Source of the DNA: Chitinophagaceae bacterium
GTDB taxonomy: Bacteria; Bacteroidota; Bacteroidia; Chitinophagales; Chitinophagaceae
Assembly: GCA_025455245.1 (NCBI GenBank)
Contig: JALOMX010000131.1
Span: forward strand, 1-6,212
DNA length: 6,212 nt
Reading direction: 5' to 3'
Shown one piece after another: positions 1-5,984 of this stretch. Position 1 is the first letter of the stretch; each line of letters starts with the position of its first letter. Position numbers and translations under genes: made by a program. The notes under the pieces are model-generated. The model was given only the letters and a program-made list of their open reading frames with translations. It did not search any database and had not been told where the DNA came from.

Positions 1-534
1 CGGAGTGAAATATTGGTATGGAATGGAAAAGTGTTCAGGGCAGGTGTGTTAAAAGAAACCGGCAAGCCTTATGTGGAAAAGGATGTAAAAAACATGAAGG
101 CTGTTTTTCTGGTATGGGCAAATGTGCCGTTGTGGGATACGCTTTTGGTGGAAGAAAGTATCTCTACCATAAAGCAACTTGAACAAACGATAGGGAAAAT
201 GGCTCATCATCATGGTACAGATACGTCGAAACCCTTTCCTTTTCTTTTGTTCGGCAAGTTGCAAAAGGGGAAGGGGCATATTATGGATAAGGATCCTTCG
301 ATAAAGGTGGCCACTGCGGGTACCGCAGAGGAAGCGAAAGAGTATTTTCCAATTGATGGGGAGAAGGTTCAATTGGTGGGCTTTTACTCTCATCATCATC
401 AGCGGGTATTTACGCATCATGATGCCTTTATTCATATTCATTACCGTACATATTCAAAGTATCATGCGGGGCATCTGGATGAGGCATCATTTGAGCCGGG
501 GGAACCTATCCGTTTATTATTGCCAAAAATGTAA
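1..534 (+). CDS. Acetolactate decarboxylase-like protein, 5' end missing
   Basis: The frame is open from base 1 and ends at TAA 532-534, so the gene starts left of the window; a TTG at 13 is only an internal codon. 177 codons are visible. The best clue is a metal-site pattern near the C-terminus: His at window codons 145 and 147 (HIH) and at 158 (AGH). This H-x-H-x10-H spacing equals the zinc-ligand pattern of acetolactate decarboxylase (AlsD/BudA family), where HLH is followed by GGH. The N-terminal piece (ILVWNGKVFRAG) and the central FPFLLFGKL also fit that fold. The family turns acetolactate into acetoin with loss of CO2. The usual catalytic Arg region is not obvious, and there are extra His clusters (HHH at two sites, plus HH), so substrate and activity are uncertain. 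No downstream gene lies on this strand; the next gene is convergent. The family call is moderately sure, the enzyme activity less so. Confidence 0.62.
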   Translation, partial: RSEILVWNGKVFRAGVLKETGKPYVEKDVKNMKAVFLVWANVPLWDTLLVEESISTIKQLEQTIGKMAHHHGTDTSKPFPFLLFGKLQKGKGHIMDKDPSIKVATAGTAEEAKEYFPIDGEKVQLVGFYSHHHQRVFTHHDAFIHIHYRTYSKYHAGHLDEASFEPGEPIRLLLPKM

Positions 535-696
535 TTGTTTATCTTATGACTTCTGTTCAGAACATTAAGTAACGAGTTTCGATTATGCCGATTCGTGCCT
601 TTTTTACTAGTACTACCTATTGGGCAGGTAAATGTTTTTCTTATTGGTATTTTACGTGTTGTGTTATTATATCGAAAAGATATCAACGAAAAATAA
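535..696. other. Intergenic, no supported gene
   Basis: AT-rich sequence after the decarboxylase-like gene. I see no U-tract terminator right after the stop. One short open frame from GTG 595 to TAA 696 would encode a 33-residue hydrophobic peptide ending KDINEK, but it has no visible ribosome site and no recognised relative, so it is not called as a gene. Confidence 0.5.
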
Positions 697-724
697 ATAC
701 CCCGGAGGGGTATCATTTGGATAG

Positions 725-743
725 CCACCGATTTCATCGGTGG
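725..743 (+). repeat. CCGAT-type hairpin, forward copy
   Basis: An 8-bp perfect stem with a TTC loop, preceded by ATAG so that the left arm reads ATAGCCACCGAT. The copy at 867-885 carries the same ATAGCC lead on the opposite strand. Confidence 0.75.
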
Positions 744-824
744 TTAATAGCCGGCGAAGCACCTGCAACCCTAAAAGGGTTGGATCTGCTTTAGCCTTTC
801 ATATATAGGTGTTTATTTTCAATA

Positions 825-849
825 TTCAACCCCTTCAGGGTTGGCTTAT
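825..849 (+). repeat. CAACCC-type repeat, copy 1 of a 25-base direct pair
   Basis: This 25-base unit starts TTCAACCC and ends GGGTTGGCTTAT. It matches 896-920 at 23 of 25 positions. The starts are 71 bases apart, and the inverted CCGAT-type hairpin lies between the two copies. Confidence 0.75.
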
Positions 850-866
850 TCTCCGCCACCTGGTTC

Positions 867-885
867 CCCCCGATTCCATCGGGGG
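867..885 (-). repeat. CCGAT-type hairpin, inverted copy
   Basis: An 8-bp perfect stem with a TCC loop. Read on the minus strand it starts ATAGCCCCCGAT, matching the ATAGCCACCGAT lead of the copy at 725-743, so the two are inverted relative to each other. Both stems are intact although their sequences differ: the A/T pair of one is a C/G pair in the other, a compensatory change. Confidence 0.72.
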
Positions 886-895
886 CTATTCATAG

Positions 896-920
896 TTCAA
901 CCCTTACAGGGTTGGCTTAT
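896..920 (+). repeat. CAACCC-type repeat, copy 2 of a 25-base direct pair
   Basis: Partner of 825-849, identical at 23 of 25 positions. Here the stem is 7 bp (CAACCCT/AGGGTTG) with a TAC loop, and the unit again ends GGCTTAT. Confidence 0.75.
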
Positions 921-1220
921 ATGGATATTTTCTATCAGATGAATTCTATCAATCCCTAAGAACAAAAGAGCTTAGTGGTAACCAAACGGCCATAAATGAT
1001 CATGTGGGACACGTTTTAAAGTTCAGGTTTCCGTTCAATGTCAACAGAAAAATCATGTTACAATTCTTTTTACTTAAGGACTATTAACATTTATGGTAAG
1101 TTCTGTATTACAATAGCACAGTGTTAGAATTTAAATCTGAGCAATGCTACCTGTAATGCAGTGGTTCCAGAATTTTATCAGTTTACTTTATGAACAGGAT
1201 TGTAGCTTTTTTGCCTGCAA
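921..1220. other. Intergenic, no supported gene
   Basis: About 300 bases between the hairpin cluster and the stop of the acyltransferase. A plus-strand frame is open from 896 to TAA 1085-1087 with protein-like composition, but it has no start codon near its beginning; see findings. I see no clear terminator for the minus-strand operon that ends at 1221. Confidence 0.5.
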
Positions 1221-2276
1221 TTATATGATTTTCCTCACCCAACTTATTTTACGAATTGCAACACTTATTCCCAAAGAAAGTAAAATGCCCATCACCGTAA
1301 CAGTGATGAATTTTACATTAGCATCTGCTTGCCATGGCATCAGAAGGTTTTGTAAGCCAATAACTACAAATAAATGAAACAGGTAAATGCCATATGAATT
1401 GACAGACAAGTTTTCAATGAAACTGTTCATATGATTACCATAGTGTCTGAAGAAGGTTAACAGTGCAATACTCATTCCCACACATAGTAAGGATTCAAGG
1501 AGTGATTCTGTAATCCAATAGTTTCGAATTGAAACGGGCAGATTTATGCTGAGCATAAAACCAATGATCGCAATGCTTAAAAATAACAATCCGTCCCTTC
1601 GTTTTAGCTGATTTAGCCAGTTCTGTCGATTAAAAATTGTTCCGAGCAAAAACATGCTTATATATTGGGGAAGATGTGCAACCTCAACAGGAATAAGCCA
1701 GGTTGTCCATTTATCAATGGGGTAGTATTGACGTACCCATGCCGTGATTAATGTGAGAAAAATTATATACAGGAAAACATGTGAAATTCTAAAATGAAGT
1801 TCAGGGCTTTTTGTTACCCAATTTTTAATTACAAGATATAATGTTGTATACATCAGAAGTGAAGCCACAAACCAAAGGTGGCCGGTGGCTAAAGGAGGCT
1901 TATGAAAGTATGTATTAATAAAAAATGAGAATAGATTTTCTGTTGCGCCCGACAAGATGTAATTGAAAGGAAGGAATATAACCAGAGTGAAAAACAGCAG
2001 TGGGATACCTAACCGCTTCAGCCTGTCCTGAAAAATTTGTTTAGGGGTTTTTCTGAGGGCACTGAAGCCAAGAAAATATCCCGAGATAAAAAAGTAGAGC
2101 CCCATCATATATGATGCATTGATAAAGAAAAGGTATTTTAACCAGGGAGCTTTTTCCGTATCTGTAACTACCCATACACCGCCTGTAGGTCCATATGCCT
2201 GTGCTGCATGATGAGCTACAACAAGGCAGGTGAGGAATACCTTAATCTGGTCGATATACGCAATACGTTGTTTCAT
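1221..2276 (-). CDS. Acyltransferase family 3 membrane protein (OafA/OpgC-like)
   Basis: A 351-residue multi-pass membrane protein of the acyltransferase-3 family, which moves acyl groups (acetyl or succinyl, for example) onto sugars or other envelope molecules across the inner membrane. The first helix carries the family's essential His (VVAHHAAQ, His22/His23). The second helix has GLYFFISGYFLG, followed by the cytoplasmic Arg motif RLKRLGIP (Arg85, Arg88). HLWFV at 133-137 and YGIYLFHLF near the C-terminus are also typical. About ten hydrophobic segments are visible, and the length is normal for the family. ATG 2276 is the natural start, since family similarity begins within a few residues. 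It lies 20 bases after the hydrolase stop on the same strand and is the last gene of the likely operon. The acceptor substrate cannot be told. Family assignment is firm. Confidence 0.93.
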   Translation of the reverse strand: MKQRIAYIDQIKVFLTCLVVAHHAAQAYGPTGGVWVVTDTEKAPWLKYLFFINASYMMGLYFFISGYFLGFSALRKTPKQIFQDRLKRLGIPLLFFTLVIFLPFNYILSGATENLFSFFINTYFHKPPLATGHLWFVASLLMYTTLYLVIKNWVTKSPELHFRISHVFLYIIFLTLITAWVRQYYPIDKWTTWLIPVEVAHLPQYISMFLLGTIFNRQNWLNQLKRRDGLLFLSIAIIGFMLSINLPVSIRNYWITESLLESLLCVGMSIALLTFFRHYGNHMNSFIENLSVNSYGIYLFHLFVVIGLQNLLMPWQADANVKFITVTVMGILLSLGISVAIRKISWVRKII

Positions 2277-2296
2277 CTTTTGGCTTCAGGAAGTTT

Positions 2297-3376
2297 TTAT
2301 TTTTTGCTTAGAATCCAATTTGCCATGTAGGAGCATACACCTTGCAGCATTTCTCCTTTGCGGAAGCTTTCCGGGTTCGAATAAGCGTGGTCAGCACCGG
2401 GTACTATGTGCAAGGTTAGGTCAAGCCCAGGGTGGCCTGTAATTGCGGCTGTAATTTTCGGCAGGTTTGCTGCTACCGTTACATGTTCATCTTTTTCGCC
2501 CATCATTACAAGCACCGGACAAGTAACATTTTTGAAATAGGCAACGGGGTCTGTTTTTGCAAAGTCGAGCTGATGTGGCGATGTGTAATATTCCAGTACA
2601 CCAAGGTATTCCTTTTCTATCAGGCTATCCATTGATGGATAACCTTCCAGCATTTTTGTCTTTTCTTCAGCGTTCAGTTCGCCTATCTGAAACGCAACAA
2701 GTGAACGTAAAATTTGCTTCATAGAGTCAAGCCCAGGTCCGTTGTTGGCATATGACACCCAATTGCGAACAAAAGCTTCACCACGTTGAATGATCTGCGC
2801 ATCGTTCATATCAGGAGATGTTTTCCATCGTTTCAGGGTTGTGGCCTGTTCCATCATGATATCGCCGCCTGTGCGGTAGGATCCGGATAGGGTGATGATG
2901 AAATCAATATCTCTTTCTTTTGATGCTGCCATCACCGAAAGAATCCCTCCCAGGCTGTGGCCCAGCAAACCTGTAGCTGATACTCCGGGTTTCCGGGAGA
3001 GAAAACGTGCTATTGTTATTACATCCTGTGCAAGCGTATCAAATGCAGACAGTGTTTCTTTGGTTCCGGTTGATTGACCGAAACCGCGGTCATCATAGCG
3101 GAATACAGCTATCCCCATGGCATTCAGGCTGTCGGTGATCATCTTGCCCATACGGAAGTTCTTGGTAAAAGACCAGTTTCTGTCTTGCGGCCCCATACCA
3201 CTGACAAGAATGACCAAAGGACAGGGTCCTTTTTGAGTGGGCCATGAAAGTGTGCCTGAGTAAACAGCTCCGGGTGTGTTGATGGTAATTGCTTCTTCAG
3301 CAGGAGCAGGCGAACTGATTTGGGCTTTTGTGTGACTTGTTATCCACAGGAGCAGAAAGAAAAGTGTGGTTTTCAT
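2297..3376 (-). CDS. Exported alpha/beta hydrolase (serine esterase/S33-like)
   Basis: 359 residues. A short signal peptide (residues 1-18) ends TKA before Gln19, so export to the periplasm or beyond is likely; there is no lipobox Cys. The hydrolase domain starts with VILVSGMGPQDRN (about 55-67), which resembles the oxyanion-loop motif of the EstD-type esterases. The nucleophile elbow is GHSLGG with Ser141. The likely triad is completed by Asp296 (GEKDEHV) and His330 (GADHAY). An RYDDRGFGQS segment (93-102) is also typical, and a helical lid lies between about 170 and 270. The family cleaves esters or, less often, peptides; the substrate is unknown. ATG 3376 is chosen because it directly starts the signal peptide; the leader is A-rich (AACTAAAT). 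It lies 17 bases after the response-regulator stop and 20 before the acyltransferase. Its partner position suggests acyl-ester turnover in the envelope, which is inference. Confidence 0.93.
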   Translation of the reverse strand: MKTTLFFLLLWITSHTKAQISSPAPAEEAITINTPGAVYSGTLSWPTQKGPCPLVILVSGMGPQDRNWSFTKNFRMGKMITDSLNAMGIAVFRYDDRGFGQSTGTKETLSAFDTLAQDVITIARFLSRKPGVSATGLLGHSLGGILSVMAASKERDIDFIITLSGSYRTGGDIMMEQATTLKRWKTSPDMNDAQIIQRGEAFVRNWVSYANNGPGLDSMKQILRSLVAFQIGELNAEEKTKMLEGYPSMDSLIEKEYLGVLEYYTSPHQLDFAKTDPVAYFKNVTCPVLVMMGEKDEHVTVAANLPKITAAITGHPGLDLTLHIVPGADHAYSNPESFRKGEMLQGVCSYMANWILSKK

Positions 3377-3393
3377 ATTTAGTTATTGTGTGT

Positions 3394-4155
3394 TTATTTG
3401 TCGAGCCAGTATTTAAATTCTGTAATACGGTCTTTGCTTACCGAAAGTATTCCTTCGGGTGGAGATGGTCTTAGTGCAAGGGTAATGCTTCTGCCCCCGT
3501 GGTTTTCTATCCTTTCAATGGATTGATGATGGATAATGTAACTGCGGTTGATGCGGAAAAAGTGAAGTGGATTAAGCAGGTTTGCCAGGTAATCAAGGCT
3601 TTCTGCGTAGGGGAATTTCTGTCCGTCTTTTTTTACAATATTGGTAACCCTGTTTGCATAATAAAAATAGGCAATATCCTGTACACTGATAGATACAATC
3701 CGGCTTCCTAAAGTAACGGCAAAGCGCTCTTTGAATGAGGCGGCCACTTTGTTGTTGATTTCCCTGATGGTTTCCTGAAGGTTTGCAAAAGTTCCACCGA
3801 GTAATGATTTCCTGAATTTGTCGAGGGCATGCAGTAACTCTGATTCTTCACAAGGCTTCAGAAGGTAATCAATTCCATTAGCTTTAAACGCTCTGATGGC
3901 ATATGCATCGTACGCTGTTATAAAGATAACGGGCCGTTTCCATTGAAGTTGTTCAAAAATGCTTAATGATAGACCGTCTTCCAGTTGAATATCTGCCAGT
4001 ATCAGATCGGGCCGTAACGCCGGTAATTGCTCAAGGCTTTCTGCAACACTTTCCAAAACAGCCACTACCTCCACATCGGGGGCTATCCTGTGCAACATAT
4101 CATTTAAAAAGCGTGCCGCATATTTTTCATCTTCTATGATTACTGCACTGATCAT
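3394..4155 (-). CDS. LytR/AlgR-family response regulator (REC + LytTR)
   Basis: 253 residues. The N-terminal receiver domain (1 to about 118) has the acidic pocket Glu8-Asp9, the phospho-acceptor Asp55 (LILADIQLEDG), the switch Thr80 (FITAYDAYA) and Lys100 (YLLKPC). A linker follows. The LytTR DNA-binding domain (about 145-253) shows the usual features: DIAYFYYANRVTNI at 160-172, YAESLDYLANLL, and the RINRSYII signature at 200-207. LytTR proteins bind direct repeats in promoters through beta strands. It is encoded 31 bases after the kinase gene, which is its likely cognate sensor, and 17 bases before the hydrolase gene. All key residues are present, and the length is standard. The regulon is unknown; self-regulation of the operon is possible, but no clear repeated site is visible upstream of the kinase. 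Confidence 0.95.
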   Translation of the reverse strand: MISAVIIEDEKYAARFLNDMLHRIAPDVEVVAVLESVAESLEQLPALRPDLILADIQLEDGLSLSIFEQLQWKRPVIFITAYDAYAIRAFKANGIDYLLKPCEESELLHALDKFRKSLLGGTFANLQETIREINNKVAASFKERFAVTLGSRIVSISVQDIAYFYYANRVTNIVKKDGQKFPYAESLDYLANLLNPLHFFRINRSYIIHHQSIERIENHGGRSITLALRPSPPEGILSVSKDRITEFKYWLDK

Positions 4156-4186
4156 AATTTGTTCTTATTTGAAATGGTTGAAACAG

Positions 4187-5221
4187 TTATTTTTTTGCCA
4201 GCTCTATTTCTACAACATACCAGCCGTCTTCCACATATTTTTCCGGCACTTTGCCCCCAAGATACCTATACCGGTTTTCAATATTAAACCAGCCGACCCC
4301 TAAACTATCTTGTTTGCTTTCCTTTGGTTGATAGGTGTTTTTAATGAATAGTGTACGACCGTTTGTAGCTGATATTTTAATGTCCAACGGTTGTTTTTTG
4401 CTGCAGTGATTATGCTTAATGGCATTTTCAATAATAGGCTGCAAAATAAAATCCGGTATGGTAGCTTCATCAAGAAGATCTTCGGGGATATCAATGGTGT
4501 AGGTCAGTTTGTCTTCAAACCTTACGCCAAGCATGTACAAATAAGATTGAATGGTGCTTAACTCCTGCCGCAGGGTTACCCAACCCTCGTTGTCACTTTC
4601 CAGTACTTTCCTGTAAAAGGATGCCATACTCCGGGTAAATTCGTATGCAAGTTTCGGCTCATTATAAATGGTAGATGCTATGATGTTGAGATTGTTGAAC
4701 AAAAAGTGTGGGTTGAGCTGTTGCCGCAACATTTGCAATTGCGCAGACAAGAATGATTTTTCTGCCTGATACTTTGCCTCTTTTTCGCGACTGTACAAAA
4801 CATATAAGTAATACACAATGGCGCTGCCATAAGTTATGGTATTGAGGAGAAAATAATATATAAGCAAAAAGCGAAGCTGAACAAATGGCTTTAGTTTGAA
4901 CTCAACACTTCCTTTTATAATAAACTCGAGTAAAAAGCCCAGGAAAAAAAAGAACATAAATCCAATGGTTTGTGTCAGAATAAAAGCCTTGGCTACGTTT
5001 TCAGCGGTAAGTCCCTTATGACTTTTCTTCCAAAGAATACGGCGTGTTACTTTTCCCTGAATCCATAAAAGAAAGGATATATATATAGTGGCATATAGTA
5101 TTTCACCCCATATATCTCCTGTAACCTTCAGAGGTAAGCCATTGATTACGATTTCCTGTACCAGGGAAATAACAATTCCGGCAAATAATAACATTAAACC
5201 TTTGGAAATGATTTTCTTCAT
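4187..5221 (-). CDS. LytS/YehU-type sensor histidine kinase
   Basis: 344 residues. Four hydrophobic segments (about 9-27, 40-55, 80-102 and 116-143) form a small membrane sensor with no large extracellular domain. A short helical linker (144-160) leads to the His_kinase domain, with phospho-acceptor His172 in RQQLNPHFLFNNLN. The ATP-binding part has the N-box PDFILQPIIENAIKHN (256-271, Asn266) and a glycine loop LGVGWFNIENRY (307-318), where the usual GxGIGLxN is altered to GVGWFN. ATG 5221 gives a normal N-terminus starting with the first membrane helix. It is the first gene of the likely four-gene operon and the probable partner of the LytTR regulator. The signal sensed is unknown. No promoter of the Bacteroidota TAnnTTTG type could be picked with confidence in the short leader. 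Confidence 0.94.
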   Translation of the reverse strand: MKKIISKGLMLLFAGIVISLVQEIVINGLPLKVTGDIWGEILYATIYISFLLWIQGKVTRRILWKKSHKGLTAENVAKAFILTQTIGFMFFFFLGFLLEFIIKGSVEFKLKPFVQLRFLLIYYFLLNTITYGSAIVYYLYVLYSREKEAKYQAEKSFLSAQLQMLRQQLNPHFLFNNLNIIASTIYNEPKLAYEFTRSMASFYRKVLESDNEGWVTLRQELSTIQSYLYMLGVRFEDKLTYTIDIPEDLLDEATIPDFILQPIIENAIKHNHCSKKQPLDIKISATNGRTLFIKNTYQPKESKQDSLGVGWFNIENRYRYLGGKVPEKYVEDGWYVVEIELAKK

Positions 5222-5280
5222 TGTTGAAACGCCTGTGCCCTAAAATTAACCGGATAGATGTTTATGAGTGTGGGTTTTTT

Positions 5281-5314
5281 ACGCTGCCGGGAAAAAAATA
5301 TTTCCCGGCAGCGT
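5281..5314. terminator. Perfect 14-bp hairpin between two minus-strand genes
   Basis: The arms ACGCTGCCGGGAAA (5281-5294) and TTTCCCGGCAGCGT (5301-5314) pair perfectly around a 6-base loop. It sits about 20 bases after the stop of the barrel-protein gene and 59 bases before the kinase start, where a terminator separating the two minus-strand units is expected. On the minus strand the hairpin is followed by AAAAAACCC, not a T-tract. On the plus strand it is followed by GTTTTGATTTG. It is therefore not a textbook intrinsic terminator for the gene that precedes it. Confidence 0.6.
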
Positions 5315-5334
5315 GTTTTGATTTGTGTAAATGA

Positions 5335-5895
5335 TCAGAATGATCCGAAAACAAGGCCTGCCCCTGCATTGATTGCATTCAGGTTCTTACCTGAGTAATG
5401 GGTACTGTTGGTGTTTCCTGTAAAGCGGTATCCGCCATGCAATCTTGCCTGCATAAAACGGGTTATTTTTACATTCAAACCAAGCTGAGGCTGGATAACG
5501 TAAGTGTAATCTCCGTCCTTTTTAGATTGGCCTTTTTCCTGGTTAACCTCGTTTGTAAGCCAACCGAGGGCTGCTGTAGTGCCCAGCGTTACACTTACCG
5601 GATTTGCATGAAAAAACCGGTATTCTGAATAAAGCCCATAGTAGTTGAACTGGAAGTTGACTTTTTGATCCTGAATGGTTCTTTTGAACTGGATGTTATT
5701 GCCACTTACTCCAATTAACCATTTGTGGTTGAGCAGGATGCCACCGTAAGCGCCAATGTTGATGGCTGCTTCTTTTTCAACGAATGTGAGCTCCGCAGAG
5801 GCCATGCCATAACCGCCAATATGCTTGTTTGAACTTTGAGCCCAAAGGCCGGCAATTGAACCTGTAAGCAAAACGGTAAGAAGTGTTCTTTTCAT
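5335..5895 (-). CDS. Small outer-membrane beta-barrel protein
   Basis: 186 residues from ATG 5895. This start is chosen over the longer open frame because MKRTLLTVLLTG begins a clear signal peptide, cut after LWA (residue 19) before Gln20. The mature part of about 167 residues alternates polar and apolar residues in several strands (for example INIGAYGG, NYYGLYSEYRFF, VSVTLGTTAALGW, PQLGLNVKITRF). It ends in Phe (AGAGLVFGSF), the usual C-terminus of outer-membrane barrels. The size suits an eight-stranded barrel of the OmpX/OmpA-domain kind. No enzymatic motif is seen; the role could be structural, adhesive or a narrow porin. It is followed by a strong hairpin and seems to be its own unit upstream of the sensor-kinase operon. 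The leader is A-rich (ACAAAACACACAAGATT). The barrel class is likely, a specific function cannot be given. Confidence 0.82.
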   Translation of the reverse strand: MKRTLLTVLLTGSIAGLWAQSSNKHIGGYGMASAELTFVEKEAAINIGAYGGILLNHKWLIGVSGNNIQFKRTIQDQKVNFQFNYYGLYSEYRFFHANPVSVTLGTTAALGWLTNEVNQEKGQSKKDGDYTYVIQPQLGLNVKITRFMQARLHGGYRFTGNTNSTHYSGKNLNAINAGAGLVFGSF

Positions 5896-5946
5896 AATCT
5901 TGTGTGTTTTGTGTTTGAAAAAATTTGTTTGATTAATTTGATGACA

Positions 5947-5978
5947 CAAAATTGATACCCCCGGCAGGCCCGGGACAA
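5947..5978 (-). promoter_or_regulatory. Possible Bacteroidota-type promoter of the barrel gene
   Basis: On the minus strand, TTG (5978-5976) and CAATTTTG (5954-5947) are separated by 21 bases. They approximate the Bacteroidota -33 TTTG and -7 TAnnTTTG elements, with one mismatch in the -7 box. The box ends about 50 bases before the ATG at 5895. A short palindrome CCCGG-N5-CCGGG (5960-5974) lies in the spacer and could be an operator. The match is weak and based on position. Confidence 0.25.
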
Positions 5979-5984
5979 CACACA

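Larger units (their letters stand above)
697..914. repeat. Cluster of six short hairpins (REP/BIME-like)
   Basis: Six small perfect stem-loops lie within about 220 bases. They are: ATACCCC/GGGGTAT (697-713, loop GGA); CCACCGAT/ATCGGTGG (725-743, loop TTC); CAACCCT/AGGGTTG (766-782, loop AAA); CAACCC/GGGTTG (827-843, loop CTTCA); CCCCCGAT/ATCGGGGG (867-885, loop TCC); and CAACCCT/AGGGTTG (898-914, loop TAC). Two families recur, a CAACCC type and a CCGAT type. Their mix of direct and inverted copies between convergent genes resembles REP/BIME arrays, and similar hairpins are common between genes in Bacteroidota. Such arrays are often mobilised by REP-associated (Y1-type) transposases, but none is encoded here. 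The stems could also help end transcription from both sides. Confidence 0.8.

Noticed and set aside
585..794. Open frame of 69 codons on the plus strand
   Set aside because: It runs through three of the hairpin repeats, has no recognisable domain and no ribosome site, and its C-terminal half is simply translated repeat sequence.
1000..1030. GTGGGACACGTTTT motif that recalls the terminal repeats of some IS21-type elements
   Set aside because: Only one copy is seen, with no matching inverted end and no transposase, so an insertion-sequence end cannot be supported.
5398..5628. Plus-strand open frame opposite the barrel gene
   Set aside because: It is antisense to a well-supported coding region, Cys-rich without a pattern, and matches no family I recognise.
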